Source: CAIUKX01 sp964580965
Lineage (GTDB): Bacteria; Bacteroidota; Bacteroidia; Flavobacteriales_D; Crocinitomicaceae
Reading direction: 5' to 3'
Length of the DNA: 64,000 nucleotides
NCBI GenBank assembly: GCA_964580965.1
Contig: CAZOLZ010000005.1
Coordinates: forward strand, 11,808-75,807
Shown here: piece by piece, positions 1 to 9,249 of the stretch
Layout: every line of letters starts with the position of its first letter
Numbering within the stretch: position 1 is the stretch's first letter
The notes under the pieces: model-generated
The model's input: only the letters and a program-made list of their open reading frames with translations
The model's database searches: none
Told to the model about the DNA's origin: nothing
Translations under genes and position numbers: made by a program

Positions 1-1723
1 TTAAATAAGCTATTTTATCTTGTTCAAATTTGTTTGTTTTAACATTAAGGTTCAATTCACTGTCTTGATTGATAATATCAATTACATTAGCAGATGAAAT
101 AGAATCATTTTGAATTAGTTCGTAAACTTTTTGAGCTATATCTTCAGAGAAGCACTCATATACGGTTGCATCTAATCTTTTTCCCCATTGGTATTTCTTC
201 TGATTTGTTTTAAAAAATTGCTTTAAACCATTAGTGTCTTCAATTGCTTTATTCCAAACTTTTTCAGACATGATATCATACAAAATGATTCCATCATGAT
301 ATTCATCAACTAGGGCTTTATAAGCAGGATATTTAGTTTCTAATCTCCCATTTTCATAACTCAATACACGTTCTTTTTCAAACGTTTGATATAAATCTTT
401 TAATTGAGATTCTAGATTCCTTTTGTTAATACCAATTTGTCTGTTCTCAACAAAAGAATAGAATTCATTAGCATTTATTTTTTCTTTATTGATTTTGAAT
501 ATATATTTTTTATCTGATAAATCTTTACTGTTCCATTTTGCTTCATAAATAGAAGAATCAATTTCTTTAATCATGTATTTGATTAATTTATCAGATTTAT
601 CCTTGAAGTGATACTCTTTCTTTAATTTAGCGATGAATGAATTTTGAGTAGTTAAAGAACGAGAATCTCTACCAACTTTTCTTTCAAGTTCTTTCTTTGT
701 TTCTTCAAATGAAGCAATAGGTTTCCAGTCTATGCGTTTGATAATATGATAACCATAACTTGTTTGAATTGGTTTTGAAATATCTCCATTGTTTTTTAAA
801 TCAAAAGCTGCATTTTCAAATTCAGGAACCATTCGAGTTAACGTACCTGTTCCGAAATCAGGTAACAATCCACCTCTACGATTAGAACTTGGATCATCAG
901 AATATGTTTTCGCTAATGATTCGAAGTCATCACCTTTAATTGCTTTTTCGTAAATTTCATTAATTTTCTTTTTACATGAAGAAAGTGTTTCATTATCAAG
1001 GTGACTTGGACAATTTACCATGATATGAGCGACTTTAATTGTTCCTCTTGCGGATCTTTTATCAGTTACATAAACTAAATGGTATCCAAATTTTGACCGA
1101 ACAGGCATTGAAACTTCTCCCACATTTGTTTTGTAGGCAACATCCTCAAAAGAATAGACCATTTGAAAAACACTAAAGAAACCTAAATCACCCTTGTTTT
1201 CTTGAACTGAAGGATCATCAGAACCACCTTTACTAGTTGCTACATCTTCAAATTTCTCACCATTAATAATACGATTTCTCAACACCATAATTCTTTTGTA
1301 AGCATTAAGTGTGTCTTGAGGTTGTGCTTCTGGAGCTAATTTCACTAAAATATGTGAAGCTCTGATTTCAGTTTTATATCTTTCATAAGCCTCTTGAACT
1401 AAAGCCTCACTCTTAGATGAGTCAATTAAATAAGGGGCAGCTAATTGTTTTTTATAGCCATCTAATTCTTGAACCAATCTGGGAATAGTATCATGCCCTA
1501 AAGCTTCAGCTTCAGCAACTTTAAGTTGAAATTTCACAAACAGATCCATATATTCATCTAACGATAATTGATCGTATTTAGGGGCAGGATTATTTTTCAA
1601 ATAAATCTGTAAAAATTCTGATTTTGTTATTTTATGATCTCCGACTTCGAGAATTACAGGATCATTTTGTGCAAAAATTGATAAAGCTGTTAAAGCAAAA
1701 GTTAAAATCGCTAAAAATCTCAT
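1..1723 (-). CDS. Periplasmic peptidylprolyl isomerase with two parvulin domains (3' end outside window)
   Basis: A SurA/PrsA-like chaperone that would assist folding of exported and outer-membrane proteins. I translated it directly: the start at 1723 gives a signal peptide of about 19 residues ending in a Phe-Ala-Gln site, then an N-terminal helical chaperone region. Two rotamase domains follow, beginning near residue 121 (motif ASHILVKL) and near residue 230 (motif AHIMV), each ending in a typical GYHxxxV/I strand. About 574 codons are visible and the frame is open at base 2, so the C-terminus is missing. It lies 15 bp downstream of guaB on the same strand and is probably cotranscribed with it. 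The family is clear; no gene symbol is assigned because Bacteroidota carry several such paralogues. Confidence 0.9.
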   Translation of the reverse strand, partial: MRFLAILTFALTALSIFAQNDPVILEVGDHKITKSEFLQIYLKNNPAPKYDQLSLDEYMDLFVKFQLKVAEAEALGHDTIPRLVQELDGYKKQLAAPYLIDSSKSEALVQEAYERYKTEIRASHILVKLAPEAQPQDTLNAYKRIMVLRNRIINGEKFEDVATSKGGSDDPSVQENKGDLGFFSVFQMVYSFEDVAYKTNVGEVSMPVRSKFGYHLVYVTDKRSARGTIKVAHIMVNCPSHLDNETLSSCKKKINEIYEKAIKGDDFESLAKTYSDDPSSNRRGGLLPDFGTGTLTRMVPEFENAAFDLKNNGDISKPIQTSYGYHIIKRIDWKPIASFEETKKELERKVGRDSRSLTTQNSFIAKLKKEYHFKDKSDKLIKYMIKEIDSSIYEAKWNSKDLSDKKYIFKINKEKINANEFYSFVENRQIGINKRNLESQLKDLYQTFEKERVLSYENGRLETKYPAYKALVDEYHDGIILYDIMSEKVWNKAIEDTNGLKQFFKTNQKKYQWGKRLDATVYECFSEDIAQKVYELIQNDSISSANVIDIINQDSELNLNVKTNKFEQDKIAYL

Positions 1724-1738
1724 AAACTTTTTTTTGAA

Positions 1739-3211
1739 TTATTTAATACTGTAATTTGGAGCTTCTCTTGTAATTGTTACATCATGAGGGTGAGATTCTT
1801 TTACTCCTGCATTTGTAATACGAATAAATTGAGCTCTTTTCAAACCATCAATTGTAGGTGCACCACAATATCCCATACCAGATCTTAAACCACCGATGAT
1901 TTGATAGATTACTTCAATTAAATGACCTTTATATGCAACTCTTCCAGAGATCCCTTCAGGTACTAGTTTTTTAACATCATCTTCTGCATCTTGGAAATAT
2001 CTGTCTTTAGAACCTTTTTGCATAGCTTCTAATGACCCCATTCCTCTGTATGATTTGAATTTTCTTCCTTCGTAAATAATAGTGTCACCAGGAGATTCTT
2101 CAACACCAGCAAACATTGATCCAACCATTACAATATCAGCACCAGCAGCGATTGCTTTTACAATATCTCCAGTATAGCGAATTCCTCCATCTGCAATTAC
2201 AGGAACACCTGTTCCCTCAAGTGCTCTTGCAACATCATTTACAGCAGTTAATTGAGGAACACCAACACCTGCAATAACACGAGTTGTACAAATGGAACCT
2301 GGTCCTATTCCTACTTTTACAGCATCAGCTCCTGCTTTAACCAAGTATTTTGCAGCTTCAGCGGTAGCAATGTTTCCTACTACAACTTCTAACTTCGGAT
2401 GCTTCGTCTTAACTTCTTTTAGTTTTGCAACAACACCTTGAGTATGACCATGAGCAGTATCAATAACTACAGCATCTACTCCAGCATCTACTAAAGCATC
2501 CACTCGATCTAAAGTGTCGAAAGTTACACCTACTGCAGCTGCAACTCTTAAACGACCAAATGAATCTTTACAAGAATTCGGATGTTGCTTTACTTTAATA
2601 ATATCACGATAAGTAATTAGCCCTATTAGACGATTATTTTCGTCAATTACAGGTAATTTTTCTATTTTTTGTTCTTGTAGAATAACTTCTGCAGTAATCA
2701 AATCTGTCCCGTCAAATGCTGTAACGATATTTTCTGAAGTCATCACTTCTCTTATCGGACGTTCCATATCTTTTTCAAAACGTAAATCTCGATTTGTAAC
2801 GATACCGACTAATTTTTTATCATCATTAACGATTGGGATACCTCCAATACTGTTTTCTTTCATTGATTGATGAGCATCTTTTACAAGAACGCTTTCATGA
2901 AGAGTAACAGGGTCTAATATCATTCCACTTTCAGATCGCTTGACTTTTCTGACTTCTAATGCTTGTTCAGCAATAGTCATATTTTTGTGGATTACACCAA
3001 TACCTCCTTGTTGAGCAATAGCAATAGCAAGTTTAGATTCTGTAACAGTATCCATTGCAGCTGAAACAATTGGAGTATTAACTGTAATGTTTCTAGAGAA
3101 CTTACTTTTTAATTGAACGTCTCTGGGTAGTACTTCTGAATACGCTGGAACTAATAATACGTCATCGTATGTTAATCCTTCTCTAATTTGATTGATATCT
3201 GTAAGTGACAT
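1739..3211 (-). CDS. guaB: Inosine-5'-monophosphate dehydrogenase
   Basis: Oxidises IMP to XMP with NAD, the committed step of guanine nucleotide synthesis, in the cytoplasm. The 490-residue length is normal. The catalytic cysteine is C308 in GPGSICTTR, and the NAD/IMP barrel motifs GLTYDDVLL, AAAVGV and ADGGIRYTGD are intact. Two CBS domains, which bind regulatory nucleotides in this family, are inserted at about residues 95-210. The mobile flap and the C-terminal YRGMGS region are present. A good -7 box lies about 25 bp upstream, and the parvulin gene follows in the same direction. Confidence 0.97.
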   Translation of the reverse strand: MSLTDINQIREGLTYDDVLLVPAYSEVLPRDVQLKSKFSRNITVNTPIVSAAMDTVTESKLAIAIAQQGGIGVIHKNMTIAEQALEVRKVKRSESGMILDPVTLHESVLVKDAHQSMKENSIGGIPIVNDDKKLVGIVTNRDLRFEKDMERPIREVMTSENIVTAFDGTDLITAEVILQEQKIEKLPVIDENNRLIGLITYRDIIKVKQHPNSCKDSFGRLRVAAAVGVTFDTLDRVDALVDAGVDAVVIDTAHGHTQGVVAKLKEVKTKHPKLEVVVGNIATAEAAKYLVKAGADAVKVGIGPGSICTTRVIAGVGVPQLTAVNDVARALEGTGVPVIADGGIRYTGDIVKAIAAGADIVMVGSMFAGVEESPGDTIIYEGRKFKSYRGMGSLEAMQKGSKDRYFQDAEDDVKKLVPEGISGRVAYKGHLIEVIYQIIGGLRSGMGYCGAPTIDGLKRAQFIRITNAGVKESHPHDVTITREAPNYSIK

Positions 3212-3236
3212 GTTTGAATCTTTTACTAAATTCGTG

Positions 3237-3244
3237 CAAATATA
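3237..3244 (-). promoter_or_regulatory. guaB: Predicted -7 promoter box of guaB (TATATTTG)
   Basis: This is a perfect match to the Bacteroidota -7 consensus TAnnTTTG and would put the transcription start about 20 nt before the guaB start codon. No TTTG -33 box is seen at the usual spacing; the nearest lies about 26 bp upstream. In DNA this AT-rich the 8-mer also occurs by chance, so position is the main support. Confidence 0.5.
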
Positions 3245-3385
3245 ACATTGTTTATTGAGTTTTATTTTATCAAAGTGTTATACTTTTCAACTAATAACTA
3301 TTATTTATCCTAAATATTGTTAAATTTAGATTAAAATCATTTCTTATCCGTTTATAAGCGGTATAATTGTTTCAAAAATCTGCTT

Positions 3386-4009
3386 GTGAGAATACTTTTT
3401 ACCTTATTGTTTGTTTTTATTTGGAGTAACTTTTTTACTCAAAGTACTGATCAAAGATTAATCCAACTTTCTGGTGTTGTTGTAGCTGAAGGTTCTTTAG
3501 AGCAATTACCTTATACAACCGTAATAGATCTATCAACAAATAGAGGAACTTTAACCGATTATTATGGTTTCTTTAGTTTGGTTGTCAGACCCGGAGATTC
3601 TTTGGCTTTTTCAAGTGGTGGTTTCAAAAATGGAACTTATGTGGTACCTGATTCATTAACGGATGATTGGTACTCAATGATTCATGTTTTGAAACAAGAT
3701 ACAACAACTTTACAAGAGGTTGTAATTTATCCTTGGCCCTCAAGAGAAAATTTTGCAAAAGCTTTCGTTGAAATGGAACCATATTCTGACGCTTTTCAAA
3801 GAGCAAAACAACAACTTTCTGGTGAGAGCCTTGCTTTTACAGCAGCTAAACTTCAAGGAGACGCTTCTTTATCATATGGAACTACTCAACAACAAATGAA
3901 TACGAAGTTATACTCTCATGGACAGCAGCCGATTAACAACTTATTAAATCCATATGCATGGGCTACTTTCTTGGATCAATTGAAAAAAGGTAACTTGAAG
4001 CGTCAATAA
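3386..4009 (+). CDS. Exported protein with carboxypeptidase D regulatory-like domain
   Basis: Starts with GTG at 3386, which gives a hydrophobic signal peptide (RILFTLLFVFIWSNFFTQ). Residues about 28-115 resemble the CarboxypepD_reg-like beta-sandwich often found at the N-terminus of TonB-dependent receptors: a strand GVVVAEGSLEQLPYTTV, then TDYYGFFSLVV and an LQEVVI strand. The remaining 90 residues are polar, Gln/Ala-rich and without a recognised domain. The protein is only 207 residues, so there is no barrel; it is probably a periplasmic or surface protein of unknown role. Its last 7 bases overlap the 3' end of the convergent glycosyltransferase gene. Confidence 0.75.
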   Translation: MRILFTLLFVFIWSNFFTQSTDQRLIQLSGVVVAEGSLEQLPYTTVIDLSTNRGTLTDYYGFFSLVVRPGDSLAFSSGGFKNGTYVVPDSLTDDWYSMIHVLKQDTTTLQEVVIYPWPSRENFAKAFVEMEPYSDAFQRAKQQLSGESLAFTAAKLQGDASLSYGTTQQQMNTKLYSHGQQPINNLLNPYAWATFLDQLKKGNLKRQ

Positions 4010-4938
4010 TCAAGGGTGACCTTAGCTAAGTATTCTTGCTCTTTTTGACCTTTTGTTGGATAAAGCTCAACTTCCTTTTTTAGATACCTTAAATCCATTA
4101 AGGTTGAGTAGCCATTAGTTGCTATGATTTTTTTTGATTGCATCAATAACAAATCTACTTTTTTCCAATTGGAAGCATAATGAACATTTAAGTTTTTATT
4201 CTCGTAATCAGAATTTAATTTTCTAGGTAGAATAAATGTAACGGTTGAATTCTTCTCTAACCGTTGAGCTTGATTCTCAAAGAATAATTTAGCATATGGG
4301 TCTGGACCACTTACAAGTACAATTATGTTCTTTTCTTCTAGTTTATTTGTTAAATCGTAAAGTTCAAATCTAGATAAGATACCAATGTATTTGATGTCGA
4401 ATTTTGCTATCGGTTTGCTAAGTTTAAAACTTGTCGTTCTTGCTTTATCATCTGGAACCCAGATATAATTAAACCTTTTAAGTTTTGTGTGGTGAAATAG
4501 GTTAATCCACCTAAAAAAAAATGATGTAGGTAAATAGACTTGATGTGTAATGAAGATTGATATAGATTTTTTGGAGTAAAATCCATACCTATGATCTGAA
4601 ATAACAATATCAAAATTAAATTTTTCTTCCCATTTACGAAGTTGTTTTTGTTCAGTTGAAATATGACTTTTTAGTTTTTTTAAATTAACTAAAATATCTA
4701 AACTAAAATTTCCATTTCCTTTAAATTTAAAAGGATAATCCTCGAGACTAAGGTATTTAACTTTATGATCAAAATAAGTCTGAATAACTTTTATTTGGGA
4801 TTCATTTCCTGCAAAAAAAATGATATTGTTTTGATTTAATAATCTATTTATGATTGGTATACAACGAGATAAATGTCCCATTCCCCAATTCAAGCAAGCA
4901 ATACAGATCTTCTGATTATTAATGCGTGAAGGTATCAT
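4003..4938 (-). CDS. Glycosyltransferase, GT28/MurG-like fold
   Basis: A predicted GT-B glycosyltransferase of 311 residues. The N-terminal Rossmann half begins with ICIACLNWGMGHLSRC, where GMGHLSR matches the glycine/His loop of MurG-like enzymes. The C-terminal half carries ATNGYSTLMDL and PTKGQKEQEYLA, the nucleotide-sugar binding signature of the GT28 C-terminal domain. No membrane segment is visible. The ATG overlaps the stop of the upstream heptosyltransferase-like gene by 4 bp, so the two form an operon, probably for lipopolysaccharide or another surface glycan. Donor and acceptor cannot be read from the sequence. Confidence 0.8.
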   Translation of the reverse strand: MIPSRINNQKICIACLNWGMGHLSRCIPIINRLLNQNNIIFFAGNESQIKVIQTYFDHKVKYLSLEDYPFKFKGNGNFSLDILVNLKKLKSHISTEQKQLRKWEEKFNFDIVISDHRYGFYSKKSISIFITHQVYLPTSFFFRWINLFHHTKLKRFNYIWVPDDKARTTSFKLSKPIAKFDIKYIGILSRFELYDLTNKLEEKNIIVLVSGPDPYAKLFFENQAQRLEKNSTVTFILPRKLNSDYENKNLNVHYASNWKKVDLLLMQSKKIIATNGYSTLMDLRYLKKEVELYPTKGQKEQEYLAKVTLDY

Positions 4939-5906
4939 CTAAAATCAAGTTCGATTTCATTTCCACATCTAAATTGTCCTTCTGGACATGCTTTATGTCC
5001 ATGAAGACCACACGGACGACAAGCTAATACACTATTTAATTCCTTTACCTTTGAATCATCAGATAATGGTCCAAATCCAAATGATGGGGTAGTGGAACAG
5101 AAAAATGCAGTAACAGGAGCATTCATTGCTGATGCTATATGGAGCGGTCCAGAATCGTTAACGAAATTTCGTTCAGCCAATTTCATCAATGCCGCAGATT
5201 GAAGTAGGTTTAGTTTTCCTGCTAGATTAAAACTGTTTTCAACGTTTGCTTTTAACGCAATTTCTTCACATAATTCAAAGTCATTTGGGCCACCAAGTAA
5301 GTATATATTTCCTTGCTTACTATAATTCTTTATTAATGTTATCCACTTTTCTTTTGGTAGTTGTTTTGTGAACCAAACAGAAGCTGGTGCAAAACAATAA
5401 TATGTATCCTTTTGATACTGTCGTACGATTTCAAAATCACTATCAGAAGGAAATAATTCAGGTCTTTTTAAAATAGTAGCACCAAACTCTTTTACAATTG
5501 ATAAATTACGTTCAACTTCGTGTTTTCCGTTCCCAATCTCATGTTTAAAGCGTTTGCTGTATAAAAATGAAAAAGGGTTTTTTGAAAATCCGTAAACTAA
5601 CTTTTTTTTCGATAAACCTGCTATAATTCCTGAGCTGCCAAATCTGTGAAGATTAATGATTAGATCGTATTGGTTATTCCTAAAAGTCTTGATCAATTGA
5701 TAAATACTTTTAATTTTTCCTTCTTTTTTGTTAAATGAATAGGTTTTGGAGAGATATGGGTTGTTTTTTAGTAAGCTTTCATTGCCTTTTCGAACAAGGA
5801 TATCAATTATTGTATCTGGGAAAATTCGTTTTAATTCACTAATTACTGGTGTAGCTAAAATTACATCTCCTAAAAAAGCAGTTTGTATGACTAAGATTTT
5901 TTTCAT
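4935..5906 (-). CDS. Glycosyltransferase family 9 (heptosyltransferase-like)
   Basis: Resembles the LPS core heptosyltransferases (RfaF/WaaF type), which add ADP-heptose to the Kdo-lipid A acceptor at the inner membrane. Supporting motifs are the N-terminal ILVIQTAFLGDVILATPVI, the D-x-H acceptor region DLIINLHRFGSSG, and the C-terminal NDSGPLHIASAMNAPVTAFF that binds the nucleotide sugar. The length (323 residues) is typical. Four cysteines near the C-terminus (residues about 294-313) are unusual. It is translationally coupled to the GT28-like gene. The actual sugar transferred is not known. Confidence 0.85.
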   Translation of the reverse strand: MKKILVIQTAFLGDVILATPVISELKRIFPDTIIDILVRKGNESLLKNNPYLSKTYSFNKKEGKIKSIYQLIKTFRNNQYDLIINLHRFGSSGIIAGLSKKKLVYGFSKNPFSFLYSKRFKHEIGNGKHEVERNLSIVKEFGATILKRPELFPSDSDFEIVRQYQKDTYYCFAPASVWFTKQLPKEKWITLIKNYSKQGNIYLLGGPNDFELCEEIALKANVENSFNLAGKLNLLQSAALMKLAERNFVNDSGPLHIASAMNAPVTAFFCSTTPSFGFGPLSDDSKVKELNSVLACRPCGLHGHKACPEGQFRCGNEIELDFR

Positions 5907-5910
5907 GCAA

Positions 5911-5918
5911 CAAATGTA
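5911..5918 (-). promoter_or_regulatory. Possible -7 box (TACATTTG) very close to the start codon
   Basis: A TAnnTTTG match ends only 4 bases upstream of the ATG at 5906, which would give a leaderless or nearly leaderless mRNA for the glycosyltransferase operon. Support is motif and position only. Confidence 0.35.
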
Positions 5919-5923
5919 AGAAA

Positions 5924-7921
5924 TTAGCGCATGAGTGTAACTACACCTCTTTTAACTTTATATACTCCTGAACCATCAGTAAAACTTACTTGATACAAAT
6001 AGCTTCCCACTGCTGCTTTTTGACTACTGCCCATGATTGATCCATCCCAACCAATATCATAATTGTTTGATTCAAAAATAGGGTGCTCCCAACGATTGAA
6101 AATTAATAGATTGTAATTATTTAAATTCGCTAAAGAAATAATAGGTTTGAATGTTTCATTAACTCTATCTCCATTAGGAGTAAAAGAATTAGGTATAAAA
6201 ACAATAGGGTTTAAAGTGAAACACTTTATGTTTGAATAACTTATTTCGGCATTATTAAACTGATTATAAGTCTCAATGGCTCTGATGTAATAACATACTT
6301 CACCATCAATGTCAATTGTATCTATATGATCTCTGAATGAAAATTGATTTTTGCTCAATGAAGAAATGGGGTTGATTTCAAAAATATTATTCATTGAACG
6401 ATAAACTTCATATTTCAAAATTGGGCCATTAAATTCTTGATAAGGATTCCATTCTAAATAAACTTCTTTAGAGGTTTGATTTATATTACCATTCAATAAT
6501 ATTGTTTGAGCAATATTAGAAGTGTCGCCATAATTTCCACAGCTATCAATAACCACAATTCGATATATATAGGTGTTTCTTCCAGTTTCAATATTTTGAT
6601 CTTCAAAAGAGTTTTGCGATGAGGGATTTTCTATAATACCTAACTCTTCAAAATTACCTTTATGATTTAGTCTTTGTATTGATAGTGCACTTACTCCACT
6701 CGTCAGTTCTATTTGGTGTTTTAGTTCAATTGTATTAGTTGATGTAACAGTAGCAACTTCAATGTAGTTGAATGAAGGAACTGAAGGGCTATTGATTTTT
6801 TGTGTATAAACATTAGAGAAAGCAAAACGGCCATCTGAATTTATTGTTTCAATTGTAAAATGGTATGTTTCAAAGGGGGTACCAGTAAAATTATATTGTC
6901 TGTAGTTAACAGTATCTAAAATCTCCCAATTTTGATTTCCCTTTTTAAAATGGATGACATAATATTGTTTTGAGTCCCAGTTGTCATATTCATTCCAATT
7001 CAATTGAATTTCGTGTTCACAGACATTAAGAGTTCCTTCTAAGTTAATACTCTCCTGAATTTGCGCTTTTGCTGATGTTTGAAAAATTTGATTACCTATA
7101 TTTAGAAAGCAAGAGTCAAAAGCTGCAACGGAGAAAGCTACTCCATCTTTTTGAGTAAATGGGTAAGTGTATGAAGTATTTGTTCTTCCAAAAATTGTAT
7201 CCAGTTCAATGATAAAACCATTTTGATTCCTAACATAAACAATGTATCCATAAGTATCAGGTTTGCTATTTATATTCCATGAAACTACTGGATAATTATT
7301 TGTTGTATCATAGCTAATTGACGATATGATAGGGATGTCTGGTGTGATTATATCTTGAAAATTGTCACCTTCAATATTTGATGTGAATGTGCACCCATTA
7401 TAGTCGTATCGAATTTGATAGTTAAAAAATGCATTGCAAACATCTATAGTGTCGTTATAGTAGGTTGTTTGGAAAGGTACACTATCTCTCAAAGTCCAAG
7501 TTCCAGAAGGATATTCTCTGTAGATTTTGTAATATCCTCCTAAATCTTTTGTTGAAGGTTTGTTCCAAATTAACCCTGCAACACCATTTGAAGGGTTGTT
7601 TAATATTAAGAAAATATTAGATAAAGTGTCACTGTATTGATTATTGCTTAACGAAAAGTTAGATTGAATGTAGAAGTTATTGATTAGTCCTAAAGGAGAA
7701 ACAACAGAACTAGTGCTATTGATATTAGTAATCGCATTATAAAATCCATCTTCAACACTGTTCAACTGATAGGAAATAAAACTATTCGTAGGGTCGTTTG
7801 ATTGAGTCCAGTTTACGGTTATGTTTCCTAAAGCATCAGTTTGAATACAACTTATCTCGTTTTGGCTGAAACCCAAAAAAAAGTTCATTGAAAAGAAGAA
7901 TAAAAAGACAAGATGCTTCAT
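5924..7921 (-). CDS. Secreted fibronectin-type-III-like protein with T9SS type B sorting domain
   Basis: A 665-residue secreted protein. It has a signal peptide (KHLVFLFFFSMNFFLGFSQ) and then several beta-rich repeats with fibronectin III character, each with a WN or W strand and a Y-x-I/V-Y strand (for example AGLIWNKPSTKDLGGYYKI and VYLEWNPYQ). The final 90 residues form a gliding-motility-associated/T9SS type B sorting domain: IPNSFTPNGDRVNETFKP, then IFNRW, WDGS, VGSYLYQV and a basic end. Such proteins are exported by the type IX system and anchored at or released from the surface. Its role, perhaps adhesion, is inferred from architecture only. It follows directly on the two-glycosyltransferase operon and is read in the same direction. 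Confidence 0.85.
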   Translation of the reverse strand: MKHLVFLFFFSMNFFLGFSQNEISCIQTDALGNITVNWTQSNDPTNSFISYQLNSVEDGFYNAITNINSTSSVVSPLGLINNFYIQSNFSLSNNQYSDTLSNIFLILNNPSNGVAGLIWNKPSTKDLGGYYKIYREYPSGTWTLRDSVPFQTTYYNDTIDVCNAFFNYQIRYDYNGCTFTSNIEGDNFQDIITPDIPIISSISYDTTNNYPVVSWNINSKPDTYGYIVYVRNQNGFIIELDTIFGRTNTSYTYPFTQKDGVAFSVAAFDSCFLNIGNQIFQTSAKAQIQESINLEGTLNVCEHEIQLNWNEYDNWDSKQYYVIHFKKGNQNWEILDTVNYRQYNFTGTPFETYHFTIETINSDGRFAFSNVYTQKINSPSVPSFNYIEVATVTSTNTIELKHQIELTSGVSALSIQRLNHKGNFEELGIIENPSSQNSFEDQNIETGRNTYIYRIVVIDSCGNYGDTSNIAQTILLNGNINQTSKEVYLEWNPYQEFNGPILKYEVYRSMNNIFEINPISSLSKNQFSFRDHIDTIDIDGEVCYYIRAIETYNQFNNAEISYSNIKCFTLNPIVFIPNSFTPNGDRVNETFKPIISLANLNNYNLLIFNRWEHPIFESNNYDIGWDGSIMGSSQKAAVGSYLYQVSFTDGSGVYKVKRGVVTLMR

Positions 7922-8028
7922 TTGAAAAGCTTAACGTAAAATAGTATTTTATATTGTTCGTTTAAACAACAAAATTAATTAGAAAAAATTGTTTTGTAAA
8001 GTTTAGTTCAGTTAATCACCTGATATTA

Positions 8029-9249
8029 TTATTGTTTCAATATGTGATGGGTGATTTTGGTTGATGCTCCTTTATTTTCGTCAACTATAGATTTAACCTT
8101 AGATTTTATAGCTGTCAAATCTTCATTGTACCATTTTTTAATCCATTTCAAAACATCTTTACTGTTTTCAACTTGATAAGCGATACCTTTTTCAAGAAAG
8201 AGAGATGCTTCAGGGAATTTGACATGTTTCGGCCCAAATAAAATAGGTAGTCCAAATACAGCTGGTTCTAATATGTTGTGAAGACTACCTTTAAACCCAC
8301 CTCCGATATATGCGAAATCACCATAATGATATGCGTTTGCAAGGTGACCAATTGTGTCTAAAATCAACACGTTAGTATTTGTAAGATTTGTATCATCTTG
8401 AATTTTTGAGTATCGAATGCTTGATGTGCTAATGTTTGAGTTTATTTGATTTATGTGTTTTTCCGAAATATCATGCGGAGCAATTATCACCTTATAGTTA
8501 GTTAAGTTTATGCTTTTCCATAAAATAGCTTCATCTTCAGGCCAAGAACTCCCAATTACCCAAACTTTTTTATTGTTTTTGAATTTTTCGATAACAGGAT
8601 TTAAAGTCAGGTTTTGTTTGTTTTCGATTACTCGATCAAATCTAGTATCTCCTGTAATAGAAATATTATTGATATTTATAGTTTGTAATAACTCTTCAGA
8701 TTTTTTGTTTTGAACAAAAAAATGGTCGAATTGTTTTAATGTTTTAGCGAAAAAATTGTTTTCAGATTTGAAAAAATGTTGATTTTCTCTAAAAACTGCA
8801 CTTATAGAATATAATTCAGCACCTTTCTTTTTAGCTTCAAATATATAGTTTGCCCAAAATTCATATTTAACGAAATATACTTTTTTTGGAGAAAAATGAT
8901 TAATAAAACGTTTTGCATTTTTCGGAGAATCGGAAGGAAGGTAGCAAACAAAGTCAGCTCTGTGTTTGCGTTTATGATAATGTTCGAACCCTGAAGGGGA
9001 AAAGAATGTTACAAGAATAAAAATAGAAGAGTCTTTTTCTTTCAATAGATTCATAACGGGGAGTGCTTGGTCAAATTCACCCAGGGACGCACAATGAAAC
9101 CAATGAATATTTGAGCAATCAATTTGAGGAAGTTTTACAAAAAAATCTTTTCTTCCAACTTTCCATTTTTTAGCTTTAATATTAAAGGGTGAAATAATAG
9201 TAATAATTATTTCGTAGAGATAAATTCCTATGTTGTAAATTAAATGCAT
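8029..9249 (-). CDS. waaA: 3-deoxy-D-manno-octulosonic acid (Kdo) transferase
   Basis: Transfers Kdo from CMP-Kdo to lipid IVA at the cytoplasmic face of the inner membrane. The 406-residue length fits. A short hydrophobic N-terminal anchor (IIITIISPF) is followed by WFHCASLGEFDQALPV, which contains the family's essential Glu, then FFSPSGFEHY and KKVYFVKYEFWANYIFEA. The C-terminal half has IGSSWPEDE, IIAPHDI, YIGGGFKGSLHNILEPAVFGLPILFGP and the matching CMP-Kdo site. Its ATG overlaps the stop of the upstream barrel-like gene by one base (TAATG), so the two are coupled. Confidence 0.93.
   Translation of the reverse strand: MHLIYNIGIYLYEIIITIISPFNIKAKKWKVGRKDFFVKLPQIDCSNIHWFHCASLGEFDQALPVMNLLKEKDSSIFILVTFFSPSGFEHYHKRKHRADFVCYLPSDSPKNAKRFINHFSPKKVYFVKYEFWANYIFEAKKKGAELYSISAVFRENQHFFKSENNFFAKTLKQFDHFFVQNKKSEELLQTININNISITGDTRFDRVIENKQNLTLNPVIEKFKNNKKVWVIGSSWPEDEAILWKSINLTNYKVIIAPHDISEKHINQINSNISTSSIRYSKIQDDTNLTNTNVLILDTIGHLANAYHYGDFAYIGGGFKGSLHNILEPAVFGLPILFGPKHVKFPEASLFLEKGIAYQVENSKDVLKWIKKWYNEDLTAIKSKVKSIVDENKGASTKITHHILKQ

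Noticed and set aside
3624..3806. Antisense open frame of 60 codons inside the carboxypeptidase-like gene
   Set aside because: Shadow of the plus-strand gene, with no domain and no promoter of its own; many similar antisense frames (for example at 10723, 12169, 50894, 53817 and 60179) were dropped for the same reason.
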